From Streptomyces sp. NBC_00433 (GTDB lineage: Bacteria; Actinomycetota; Actinomycetes; Streptomycetales; Streptomycetaceae), in NCBI GenBank assembly GCA_036015235.1, contig CP107926.1:7794001-7858000 (forward strand): 64,000 nt of DNA, written 5' to 3'. Under the pieces are notes generated by a model. It was given only the letters and a program-made list of their open reading frames with translations, had not been told where the DNA came from and searched no databases. Made by a program: the position numbers and the translations under genes. Below, piece after piece: positions 56,128 through 63,499 of this stretch (within the stretch, counting starts at the first letter, position 1; each line of letters begins with the position of its first letter).

Positions 56128-56480
56128 GCCCCCACGCGCCTCTTCCAGGCCGGCTTCCTCCGCCGCCCAGGGCGCTGCCCCTTGCGGTGGTCTGTCGCCT
56201 TCTCGCCGTCCTGGTTGCGCGCGCAGTTCCCCGCGCCCCTTTTGGCCTGCGTCCTCCTGCGCCCAGGCGTTCGCCCCTGCCAGGGGCAGGGCTCTGCGCA
56301 GAGGGCACGCGTTTTTCAGGGGCGCGTGGGGGTACCCCCACGCGAAGCTCTGGGGGAGAACGGAGCGACAAGCCACGACGCACGCGCAGCCAGGCAACGC
56401 CACCGCAAGGGGCAATCACCCAGGGGCTCGGGGAACTGCGAGACAGGCCCCCACCGGGCCGCGGGAAGGCAACGCAGCGC
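56128..56480. repeat. Large intergenic repeat, copy 3
   Basis: It carries GCTGCCCCTTGCGGTGG, GCGCAGTTCCCCGCGCCCCT, the GCGTTTTTCAGGGGCGCGTG core followed by TACCCCCACGCGAAGCTCTG, and GCCACCGCAAGGGGCAATCA with CGGGGAACTGCGAGACA. Same orientation as copy 2, opposite to the core of copy 1. It lacks the outer left arm. It lies between convergent GNAT and DsbA-like genes. Confidence 0.85.
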
Positions 56481-56511
56481 ACCGCAAGAGGCAGCGCCGC
56501 AGTGGCTCGCC

Positions 56512-57024
56512 CTAGGCGAGGAGCTGGTCCGCCAGGGACTCGATGCGGGCGCGCAGGCCGGACTGGGACTGGCCGCCGTCGAGGCGTTCGCCGGCGATGA
56601 CGTACGTGGGCGTCCCCGTCACGCCGATCGCCTTGCCTTCGGCAAGGTCCGCGTCGACGACGAGCAGATGCCGCCCGTCGATGAGCGCGGTATCGAACTC
56701 CTCCGCGTCGAAGCCGAGTTCGCGCGCGATGTCGACGAGCAGCGGCTCACCCGCCGCGTCGAGGTCCTCCGCGCGGGCGAGGACGGCCTCGGCGTACTCC
56801 CACGCGCGCCCCTGGGCGTAAGCCTCTTCGTACGCCTGCGCCGCCGCGACGGCGTGCGCGTGCTTGGGCAGCGGGAAGTGCCGCAGCTGGATGTCGAGCG
56901 CGTCGCCGTACCGCTCGCGCAGCGCCCGGAGGTCGTCGAGGGCGGTCCGGCAGTCGGGGCACTGGAGTTCGCACCAGACGTCGAGGACGGCACGGCGGCC
57001 GGCCGGGGGAGGGGGAAGATCCAT
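56512..57024 (-). CDS. DsbA-family thiol oxidoreductase (cytoplasmic)
   Basis: A 170-residue thioredoxin-fold protein. The active-site CPDC is at residues 22-25 in WCELQCPDCRTALDDL, and the cis-Pro loop reads GVTGTPTYVIAGERL. The helical insertion contains FPLPKHAHAVAAAQAYEEAY as in DsbA/FrnE-like proteins. There is no signal peptide, so it acts inside the cell on an unknown redox substrate. The ATG at 57024 follows a weak GGAGA-poor region. Its stop borders the large repeat. Confidence 0.9.
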   Translation of the reverse strand: MDLPPPPAGRRAVLDVWCELQCPDCRTALDDLRALRERYGDALDIQLRHFPLPKHAHAVAAAQAYEEAYAQGRAWEYAEAVLARAEDLDAAGEPLLVDIARELGFDAEEFDTALIDGRHLLVVDADLAEGKAIGVTGTPTYVIAGERLDGGQSQSGLRARIESLADQLLA

Positions 57025-57147
57025 GGGCCCAGTCTCCCACTCGGGGAGGAGGCACCCCGGAGATCCCCCTGAACCTGTGCGTTCACCGTGGCCTTCCGCG
57101 GGGGGTCGGGGGCACGATGGGGAGGACCGACCGACGGGAGCCGCAGG

Positions 57148-57594
57148 ATGCTGACCACGACGCTATGTGCCGCGCTGTCCGCGGGCGGCCTGGCCATCGC
57201 GATGCTGACCGCCTACCGGCGGCGCTTCCTCGCGGCCACCCGGATCGCCGCGGCGTCCCTGGTGCCGGTGGGGCTGGCGATGGCCGGGCTGGTCACGCTG
57301 GGCCGCAAGGTCGGTATGGCCACCGGCCATTGGGCCGCCGACCTGGTGCTCAAGCCGACCGTGTGGATGGGCTTCGGCGTGCTCGCGGTGTCCGCGCTGC
57401 TCTACGGCGTCACCCGGCTGATCTCGGCCCGGCTGCCGGAGGGCGGCGTCCGCGCCCCGGCCGCGGTGCCCGGCGCGTCCACCCCGGCGATACCGGCGGG
57501 GCGTCCGGCGTCCGGCCGGCGCCGGGGCGGCTCGGACAGCGGCCTGTCGGACTTCGCCGACGTCGAGGAGATCCTCAAGCGCCGCGGCATCTGA
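57148..57594 (+). CDS. Conserved actinomycete membrane protein
   Basis: A 148-residue protein with three predicted membrane segments: TLCAALSAGGLAIAMLTA, IAAASLVPVGLAMAGLVTLG and TVWMGFGVLAVSALLYGVT. A Pro/Ala/Arg-rich linker is followed by a conserved-looking short C-terminal helix LSDFADVEEILKRRGI. The final motif resembles endings found in other Streptomyces membrane proteins of unknown role. GGGAG precedes the ATG at 57148. Confidence 0.78.
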   Translation: MLTTTLCAALSAGGLAIAMLTAYRRRFLAATRIAAASLVPVGLAMAGLVTLGRKVGMATGHWAADLVLKPTVWMGFGVLAVSALLYGVTRLISARLPEGGVRAPAAVPGASTPAIPAGRPASGRRRGGSDSGLSDFADVEEILKRRGI

Positions 57595-57798
57595 CGTCCA
57601 CCGGGCTGTCCGCAGTATGGACAGGGGGGTCGCCGTCGGACGGGCGTACCGCGCGTAACGGACGACGCGGAGCGTTCCGCGGTGGGTGCCCGGGGGTGTT
57701 GTCCAGCACTCGGACGCTCCGTGCCCGCATCATGGAAGATCCCTTGGGAGTCTGCGTGTTGGGCCACGGGCGCCCCCGCTCTGCGCGAAGATCATCCC

Positions 57799-58089
57799 GT
57801 GCTGCCCACCACCAGCGACCGCGTCGCCGCTGCGCGGCCGGACCGTGCCGGACCGACCGCCTCCGATGTCCTCCCCGCCCCCCGCTCCGCACCAGCCGCC
57901 CGCGCCGTGGTCACCGAGGAGCCACGCGCCACCGGCGCCGCTGTGCCGCTGAAGGTCCTGCCCGCCGAGCCCGCGGCCGAGCCGCAGGGCTGTCTCTACG
58001 CCCTGTCCCAGCCGCCGCTGATGCTCTTCCTGCTGGTGATCGGCGGCCTGCTGGGCCTCGGCGCGGCGTACGACCTGCTGTTCCTCTGA
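57799..58089 (+). CDS. Small membrane-anchored protein
   Basis: A 96-residue protein. A disordered Ala/Pro/Arg N-terminus of about 60 residues leads to QGCLYALSQPPLMLFLLVIG and a single membrane span reaching AAYDLLFL at the C-terminus. GTG at 57799 is chosen tentatively; there is no strong ribosome site. Family unknown. Confidence 0.6.
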   Translation: MLPTTSDRVAAARPDRAGPTASDVLPAPRSAPAARAVVTEEPRATGAAVPLKVLPAEPAAEPQGCLYALSQPPLMLFLLVIGGLLGLGAAYDLLFL

Positions 58090-58146
58090 CGCCCCGGCGA
58101 GCGCCGGTCGTCCGCCGCGAACGCCGAGGACCGGCCGCCGGGGCGG

Positions 58147-58743
58147 TCAGGACGCGGCGACGGCCTCGTCGGGGCCCGCGTCGCCCGTCTCGCCGGCCTC
58201 CCGGCGCCTGGCCCGGTAGGCGGCCACGTGCAGGCGGTTGCCGCAGGTGCGGCTGTCGCAGTAGCGGCGGGACCGGTTCCGGGACAGGTCGACGAAGGCG
58301 TGCCGGCAGTCCGGCGCGTCGCAGCGCCTGAGCCGCTCGCGCTCGCCGGCCACGATCAGGAAGGCCAGCGCCATCCCGCAGTCCGCCGCGAGGTGGTCGG
58401 ACAGCGACGCGCCCGGCGCGAAGTAGTGCACGTGCCAGTCGTAGCCGTCGTGGTCGGTGAGCCGGGGCGTGGTGCCGGCCTCGGCGATCATCGCGTTGAG
58501 CATGGTCGCCGCGGTCGCGTCGTCCGTGGTCGCGAAGACCTCGGCGAAGCGGCCGCGCACCGCCTGGACCGCGGTGATGTCGTTGCGGTCGAGTCGGCCT
58601 ATCTCGCTGACCTTGTTGCGCTCCACGAAGGCGCGCAGGTCGGCGACCTCGGCCAGTGCCTCGCGGCCCGCGATCACGGGTGCGGTGTTGATCAGGTCGA
58701 CCACACTGTCGAGCGCGCACCTGGTGTCATGGTTGATCAGCAC
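58147..58743 (-). CDS. ABATE/CGNR zinc-finger regulator
   Basis: A 198-residue protein. The N-terminal ABATE-type helical domain reads DSVVDLINTAPVIAGREALA. The C-terminal CGNR zinc finger is RCDAPDCRHAFVDLSRNRSR followed by RYCDSRTCGNRLHVAAYRAR, with the four Cys ligands present. Such proteins are thought to be transcription regulators binding DNA through the basic finger. GTG at 58743 follows AGGGAG. It is on the same strand as ssgB, separated from it by a hairpin. Confidence 0.9.
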   Translation of the reverse strand: MLINHDTRCALDSVVDLINTAPVIAGREALAEVADLRAFVERNKVSEIGRLDRNDITAVQAVRGRFAEVFATTDDATAATMLNAMIAEAGTTPRLTDHDGYDWHVHYFAPGASLSDHLAADCGMALAFLIVAGERERLRRCDAPDCRHAFVDLSRNRSRRYCDSRTCGNRLHVAAYRARRREAGETGDAGPDEAVAAS

Positions 58744-58797
58744 GGAACGCTCCCTGCCGGCGTCGTCGAGCGGCTGCGTTCCGGTGACTCTAGCGCG

Positions 58798-58845
58798 CGA
58801 GAGCCGCCGCCGTGGGGGTGCCGGTCCCACGGGCGGCGGCTCTCG
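58798..58845. terminator. Hairpin after ssgB
   Basis: The left arm CGAGAGCCGCCGCCGTGGG (58798-58816) pairs with CCCACGGGCGGCGGCTCTCG (58826-58845) with one bulged base. It lies 98 bases beyond the ssgB stop on the minus strand and just upstream of the CGNR gene. Confidence 0.7.
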
Positions 58846-58943
58846 TTCTTGCGGTGTCAGGCGGCAGGGCACTGCCCTGCGCTGCCTTGGGTGTCCGGAC
58901 TGTCCCCCCGAGTAGGACGGCCGCGGACGGTCGGTGACCGGGC

Positions 58944-59357
58944 TCAGCTCTCCGCGAGGATGTGGGAGAGCTCGGTGTCGAGGTCGAAGTGACGATGCTC
59001 GGTGCCTGGTGGCACGGCGGCGTCCGTCCGCTTGAGGAAGGACTCCAGGGCCCGCGCCGGGGCTTCGAGCAGGGCTTCGCCCTCGGGGGAGCTGAGGGCG
59101 ATGCACACGACGCCCTGACCGTGGCTGCGGGACGGCCAGACTCTGACGTCTCCGGTGCCGGTGGGCCGGTGCAGACCCTCGGCGAGCAGGTCGCGGGCAA
59201 ACACCCATTCGACCGTTTCTTCGGCTCCGGTGTGGAAGGTGGCGTGCACGGCATACGGATCGGCCGTGTCGTACCGCAAGCCCGCGGGTACAGGCAGTGA
59301 GGATTCGCTCGACACAACGAGGCGCAGGTGCAGCTCGCAGCTGACCGTGGTGTTCAT
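58944..59357 (-). CDS. ssgB: Sporulation-specific cell-division activator SsgB
   Basis: A 137-residue SsgA-like protein. The sequence (TVSCELHLRLVVSSESSLPV at the start, ADPYAVHATFHTGAEETVEW, WPSRSHGQGVVCIALSSPEG, ELSHILAES at the end) agrees over its whole length with the strongly conserved SsgB of Streptomyces, which is also 137 residues. SsgB recruits FtsZ to future septum sites in aerial hyphae and is confined to sporulating actinomycetes. It is therefore the best taxonomic marker here. The ATG at 59357 is the canonical start. It is transcribed alone. Confidence 0.98.
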   Translation of the reverse strand: MNTTVSCELHLRLVVSSESSLPVPAGLRYDTADPYAVHATFHTGAEETVEWVFARDLLAEGLHRPTGTGDVRVWPSRSHGQGVVCIALSSPEGEALLEAPARALESFLKRTDAAVPPGTEHRHFDLDTELSHILAES

Positions 59358-59548
59358 AAGCGCCAGGGCCTTTCGCTCAGTGTGCGCTCGGGGATTCGCA
59401 CGTCGGCGAAATCGACATGCCACCTGCGGGGACGTTGTAAACACCTCTGAGAAGTTTGTGAGGCTTCTCGTACCTCGTACGGGCTAGTCACGAGAAGGGC
59501 GGAACGGCCATTTCGGTGATCGCCCCGAAGTCCGGTACGTTGGCATAT

Positions 59549-59962
59549 ATGATCGCGGAGAGTGACCAGGTCGAGAGACCCGTGGCCAAAGATTCTGGGC
59601 TCGGCTCACGGGCCCCCGCCTTCGTGCAGCGATCGCGCCCGCTGCACGCCGTTTGGCGAGCCGGAATCTTCATCGTCGGCCTCGCCGTGATCGGCGGCGG
59701 CATCATCCTGCTCCCGCTGCCCGGACCGGGCTGGCTGATCATCTTCGGCGGTATGGCGATCTGGGGCACCGAATTCGTCTGGGCGCAGAAAGTGCTCCGC
59801 TGGACCCGCCGCAAGGTCACGGACGCCGCCAGGGCCGCCGCGGACCCCCGCGTCCGGCGCCGCAACCTGCTGATCGGCTCGGCGGCCGTGATCCTGCTGG
59901 CCGGTCTCGCCATCTGGTACGTGGTGAGCTTCGGCTTCACCCTGCCGTGGCGGCTGGGCTGA
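59549..59962 (+). CDS. TIGR02611/PGPGW-family membrane protein
   Basis: A protein of about 137 residues with two or three membrane segments. The diagnostic PGPGW motif is in GIILLPLPGPGWLIIFGGMA, followed by WAQKVLRWTRRKVTDAARAA and a C-terminal span LLIGSAAVILLAGLAIWYVV. Function is unknown. The start is uncertain: ATG at 59549 is used, but TATGAT at 59548-59553 looks like a -10, in which case GTG at 59582 would be the true start. It is divergent from ssgB. Confidence 0.85.
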   Translation: MIAESDQVERPVAKDSGLGSRAPAFVQRSRPLHAVWRAGIFIVGLAVIGGGIILLPLPGPGWLIIFGGMAIWGTEFVWAQKVLRWTRRKVTDAARAAADPRVRRRNLLIGSAAVILLAGLAIWYVVSFGFTLPWRLG

Positions 59963-60026
59963 GCCGGCGGGACCGCCGCCCTGGTCGGGCGGCCTGTCCG
60001 GGTGCGGTAAAGTAGTGCGCACGCCG

Positions 60027-60098
60027 GGGCGATTAGCTCAGCGGGAGAGCACTTCGTTCACACCGAAGGGGTCACTGGTTCGATCCCAGTATCGCCCA
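60027..60098 (+). tRNA. tRNA-Val(CAC)
   Basis: A 72-nt cloverleaf; acceptor GGGCGAT/ATCGCCC with A73, anticodon loop TTCACAC giving CAC. TAAAGT at 60008-60013 may be its -10. A strong hairpin follows. Confidence 0.95.
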
Positions 60099-60105
60099 CC
60101 CGGAT

Positions 60106-60148
60106 CGAGGGGCCCGGAAACCGTTCCACACGGTTTCCGGGCCCCTCG
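60106..60148. terminator. Strong hairpin after tRNA-Val
   Basis: A perfect 18-bp stem CGAGGGGCCCGGAAACCG (60106-60123) with its complement at 60131-60148 and a seven-base loop, eight bases after the tRNA. Confidence 0.85.
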
Positions 60149-60192
60149 GCATTTCCCCGCCGCCCGCCGGACGTCTCGCGCACACTGGGCGC

Positions 60193-60657
60193 ATGGACTG
60201 GAGCCACTACCGCTTCCGCAGCACCTGGCTGCTGGACGCGGCGCCGGACGCGGTCTACCAGGTGCTGGAGCGCCCCGACTTCTACCCGCGGTGGTGGCCG
60301 CAGATCCGCGAGGTCCGGCAGACCGGCGACACCACGGGAGTGCTCCGCTTCCGCTCGCTCCTGCCCTACGACCTGGTGGTCACCGCCCGCTCCACCCGCC
60401 AGGACCCCGAGCGCCGGTTACTCGAAGTCGCCATGACCGGCGACCTGGAGGGCTGGGTCCGCTGGACGGCCACCTCCAACGGCCCCGGCACCCGGCTGCT
60501 GTTCGAGCAGGACGTCATCGTCCGCAAACCCCTGATGCGCCTGCTGGCCGTCCCGGGCCGCCCCTTCTTCGTCGCCAACCACGCCCTGATGATGCGCAGC
60601 GGCCGCACCGGCCTGCTCGCCCGCCTCGCGGCCGCGGACCCCGGCGATGTCGTTTGA
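60193..60657 (+). CDS. SRPBCC domain protein with a TTA codon
   Basis: A 154-residue polyketide-cyclase/dehydrase-type protein: YRFRSTWLLDAAPDAVYQVL, RPDFYPRWWPQIREVRQ and LRFRSLLPYDLVVTARSTRQ. The ligand is unknown. Codon 76 is TTA (60418-60420), the rare Leu codon read only by the bldA tRNA, which suggests expression late in development. It sits between two identical tRNA-Val(CAC) genes. The ATG at 60193 lacks a strong ribosome site. Confidence 0.85.
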   Translation: MDWSHYRFRSTWLLDAAPDAVYQVLERPDFYPRWWPQIREVRQTGDTTGVLRFRSLLPYDLVVTARSTRQDPERRLLEVAMTGDLEGWVRWTATSNGPGTRLLFEQDVIVRKPLMRLLAVPGRPFFVANHALMMRSGRTGLLARLAAADPGDVV

Positions 60658-60695
60658 ACGCCGAGTGCCATCGCCTGTAGGCTTCTCTCCATCCC

Positions 60696-60767
60696 GGGCG
60701 ATTAGCTCAGCGGGAGAGCACTTCGTTCACACCGAAGGGGTCACTGGTTCGATCCCAGTATCGCCCA
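60696..60767 (+). tRNA. tRNA-Val(CAC), second copy
   Basis: Identical over 72 nt to the copy at 60027-60098. Anticodon CAC. Confidence 0.95.
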
Positions 60768-60799
60768 CCAGCCGAACCCGACTGGAACACAGCACCACC

Positions 60800-60827
60800 C
60801 AGGGGCCGTCCGCCAGGACGGCCCCTG
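60800..60827. terminator. Hairpin after second tRNA-Val
   Basis: A 12-bp stem CAGGGGCCGTCC / GGACGGCCCCTG with loop GCCA. Confidence 0.75.
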
Positions 60828-60893
60828 CTGGTTGCAGGGCAGCGCCTGTCCCCGATGGGCGGGCGCCTTTGTGCTTGGACGTCGCCATGGGCG

Positions 60894-61301
60894 TCACACC
60901 AGCGCGATGACGCACCATACGACTTTGCCTCCGGTGGGCAGGAGGTAGTAGTCCCACTCCTTGGAAATCTCGTCCACGATGACCAGGCCCCGACCGCTCT
61001 CGGCGTTCTCGGCTATCGCCGTATCGGGAACGGGCGGATGGTCGCTGGGGTCGGATACCTCCGCGATGAGCTGAGACCCGTCATGGCGAAGGGTCAGTGT
61101 GACGTGAGCGCCGGGCGCGCCGGGCGCGACGTGTCGCACGGCGTTGGAGACCAGCTCGCAGACGGCCAGTTCGGTCGTGTCGATGCGCTCGTCGGCGACC
61201 TGCCAGGCATTGAGGACGTCGCGGACGTGCCGTCTGGCCCAGGGCGTGGCCTCGGCCTTGGCGTCGAGTTCCAGGGTGCTGACGTAGCGCTCAGCCGTCA
61301 T
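60894..61301 (-). CDS. HATPase_c anti-sigma-like (RsbW-type) ATP-binding protein
   Basis: A 135-residue GHKL ATPase fold. The N box is TTELAVCELVSNAVRHVAPG, the G1 region is LIAEVSDPSD and the G2 region is ENAESGRGLVIVDEIS. Streptomycetes encode many such single-domain proteins next to XRE regulators, and they may act as serine kinases or anti-sigma factors. The ATG at 61301 overlaps the upstream gene by 11 bases; the longer frame would read through that gene. No cognate anti-anti-sigma factor is nearby. Confidence 0.9.
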   Translation of the reverse strand: MTAERYVSTLELDAKAEATPWARRHVRDVLNAWQVADERIDTTELAVCELVSNAVRHVAPGAPGAHVTLTLRHDGSQLIAEVSDPSDHPPVPDTAIAENAESGRGLVIVDEISKEWDYYLLPTGGKVVWCVIALV

Positions 61302-61710
61302 GGCTGCCTGCCTCGACGGCCGGTGACGGGGGGTTTGTCGCCGCGGCCTCGCTGGCGAGCCGCACAGTGCCACGGATCTTCTCTGCCAGTTCCTCGCGCA
61401 TGAACCCCGCCACTGTCGGGTCGTGGTGGAAGTGCTTGGCATTCAGCACAAGGACGTTGACAACACCCTCGCTACGGCAGTTCGCGATGAGCTCCATCCA
61501 GGTGTCCAGCCGTTCACTGGGGCGTTCCTCGTAGTGAACGCCGGCCAGGCCAAGGCCCAGGTCGACAGAGAACGCGACCAGAGCGGTGATCGCTTGGTGG
61601 ACATCCTCATCGTCCATGCCGGGGAGGCGACGGAGGTAGGCGAACGCGGCGAGGGGGGCGACTACGCGAGCGTCGCTGTGGGGGTGCGGTCGGATGGGTG
61701 TTGCCGTCAC
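61291..61710 (-). CDS. Unknown protein coupled to HATPase gene
   Basis: A 139-residue protein. An alternating strand/helix pattern is visible: VAPLAAFAYLRRLPGMDDED, LGLGLAGVHYEERPSERLDT, VVNVLVLNAKHFHHDPTV. It faintly recalls a resolvase N-terminal fold, but the catalytic Ser motif is not evident. It overlaps the HATPase gene by 11 bases and is divergent from the XRE/TPR regulator. Members of this gene trio recur together in streptomycetes, which implies a regulatory job. I cannot assign a family with certainty. Confidence 0.72.
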   Translation of the reverse strand: MTATPIRPHPHSDARVVAPLAAFAYLRRLPGMDDEDVHQAITALVAFSVDLGLGLAGVHYEERPSERLDTWMELIANCRSEGVVNVLVLNAKHFHHDPTVAGFMREELAEKIRGTVRLASEAAATNPPSPAVEAGSHDG

Positions 61711-61796
61711 GCTGCTGCTCCTGCGCTGGGGAATAGGGCCATGGGGAGCGTGCGTGGAACTACCAGTCCGGCGTCACGACGTCGCCGCATGGGGTT

Positions 61797-61817
61797 TCCA
61801 TACGCCGGACGTATGGA
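61797..61817. promoter_or_regulatory. Palindromic operator candidate in XRE divergent region
   Basis: Arms TCCATACG (61797-61804) and CGTATGGA (61810-61817) around CCGGA. It lies between the divergent XRE regulator and the HATPase-operon promoters. It is a good candidate for self-binding by the XRE protein. Confidence 0.6.
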
Positions 61818-61891
61818 CTGTCGGATAGTGCGCGGCTACTTTCCGTAGGCTTGGCCTTTGGCACTGGCGCATCGCGGCCTCGGGGTACGGA

Positions 61892-63496
61892 ATGGCACAG
61901 CAACAGATTCGGCACTGCTCCTGCGGTACGCGGCTGGCGCGCGACAACCGGGGCGCGCTATGTGCCGCGTGCCAGCGTCGGCATCAGCTCAGCGCCGTGA
62001 CGCAACCACCTGCTGTGCCCTCCGAGTTCTGGCAGGACGACCGCCTGCGTGCGGCCCTGGACAGTTGGCACTTCGGCAAGGTCTTCTACGCCTATCGAAC
62101 GCACCCGTGGCATGAGCGTGTGGTGTCGCAAGAGGCGCTAGCCGGATGGCTGGGGCTTACTCAGGCGCAGCTCAGCCGGATCGAGAGCGCCGGCAATGCG
62201 CCGCAAGACCTCGGCAAACTCATGAGCTGGGCGCATAGCCTGCGGATTCCCGCTTACCTACTGTGGTTCAAGCTCCAGCGTGATCACCAGCTCGCCGCTG
62301 CCGCTACACCGCGACAAGGGACCGACCGTCAGAAACCGGAGCAACGATCCGAGAGCCCGGGATCGGCGCTGCTTCCGATCGTGGTCAACGGACGACGGGT
62401 CTTCGTGCCGTTCGACGCGGACGTGGTGGTGACCGACTGTCTCGGCAGCCTGTCGGTGACACCCGCCGACATCACCATCGTCACGGAAGACGAGGCCATG
62501 AGTCCGCTCCACCGCCGAACGCTCCTCAGCGGCGCTGCCGCTGCTGCTTTGCCCGGACCGGGCATGAAAGAACTTCAGCGCGTCGCGAGCGCTCTGGAAG
62601 ATTCCCGCCGTTACCAAGGCGGTCCAGCTGCCGACTATTTCCGTACGCGACTCGACGATGCCAAGCACGACGATGGCTCCCTCGGTCCGAAGAAGACCCT
62701 GCCTGTGGTGCTCGGGCTGCTGGGGGCCATCGCGCAGCATGCCCGGGACGTGAAACCCGGGGCCCGCCGCGAGCTGCTGTCGGCAGGCGCCGACGGAGCG
62801 GAGTTCGCCGGCTGGCTGTACCGCGACATTCACCAGCCCAGTCAGGCCTGCTTCTGGTATGACCGCGCCATGGAGTGGGCGCAAGAAGCCGACGACGCCG
62901 CCATGCAGGGGTACGTCCTGCTCAAGAAGTCCCAGATGGCATACGACGAGCGCGATGCCCTGCGGGTGCTCAGCCTGGCACAAGCAGGGAGCCATCAGCG
63001 GTGGCAGTTGCCGCCGCGCGTCCGTGCTGAAGTCACGCAGCAAGAAGCACTCGGCCTGGCCATGACCGGCGAACCGCTGGACGCTGTCCAGCAGAAGCTC
63101 GATGAGGCTCACGAGCTGCTGACCACCGTGCCCGACGATGACTCCACGCTGCTCGGCGCCTACTTCACCGAGGACACGCTGCTCTTGCGGAATGCCGTTG
63201 CCTACACCGAGGCCGGGAAACCACGCACGGCGGTGGAGCTTTTCACCGGGGCGATCGCCACGGGAACGCTGTCGCGCCGTGACACGGGGTTCTTCAACGC
63301 CCGGCGGGCTGCCGCCGTGGCGCTGTGCGGCGAGCCTGACGAAGCCGCCCGGCTCGGCCGCCAGTCTGCCAAGGTGGCTCGCACGATGAAGTCGGGACGG
63401 ACCCTGCGCGTCCTTGGCGAGGTACTGCACACCTTGGACCGCTGGAGCAGCCGGCCTGCGGTCCGAGACTTCCGCGAAGCTCTGCGCGCCTCCTGA
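61892..63496 (+). CDS. XRE-family regulator with N-terminal Cys cluster and C-terminal TPR-like domain
   Basis: A 534-residue protein. The N-terminus has a CxC-x(13)-CxxC cluster (HCSCGTRLARDNRGALCAAC) that could hold zinc. The helix-turn-helix lies at about 75-105 (SQEALAGWLGLTQAQLSRIE). The C-terminal 300 residues are helical repeats of TPR type, such as ACFWYDRAMEWAQEADDAAM and AGKPRTAVELFTGAIATG. This is the layout of large streptomycete signal-binding regulators, which pair with HATPase proteins. The ATG at 61892 has only GGGG-type bases upstream. The palindrome at 61797-61817 precedes it. Confidence 0.9.
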   Translation: MAQQQIRHCSCGTRLARDNRGALCAACQRRHQLSAVTQPPAVPSEFWQDDRLRAALDSWHFGKVFYAYRTHPWHERVVSQEALAGWLGLTQAQLSRIESAGNAPQDLGKLMSWAHSLRIPAYLLWFKLQRDHQLAAAATPRQGTDRQKPEQRSESPGSALLPIVVNGRRVFVPFDADVVVTDCLGSLSVTPADITIVTEDEAMSPLHRRTLLSGAAAAALPGPGMKELQRVASALEDSRRYQGGPAADYFRTRLDDAKHDDGSLGPKKTLPVVLGLLGAIAQHARDVKPGARRELLSAGADGAEFAGWLYRDIHQPSQACFWYDRAMEWAQEADDAAMQGYVLLKKSQMAYDERDALRVLSLAQAGSHQRWQLPPRVRAEVTQQEALGLAMTGEPLDAVQQKLDEAHELLTTVPDDDSTLLGAYFTEDTLLLRNAVAYTEAGKPRTAVELFTGAIATGTLSRRDTGFFNARRAAAVALCGEPDEAARLGRQSAKVARTMKSGRTLRVLGEVLHTLDRWSSRPAVRDFREALRAS

Positions 63497-63499
63497 CGG

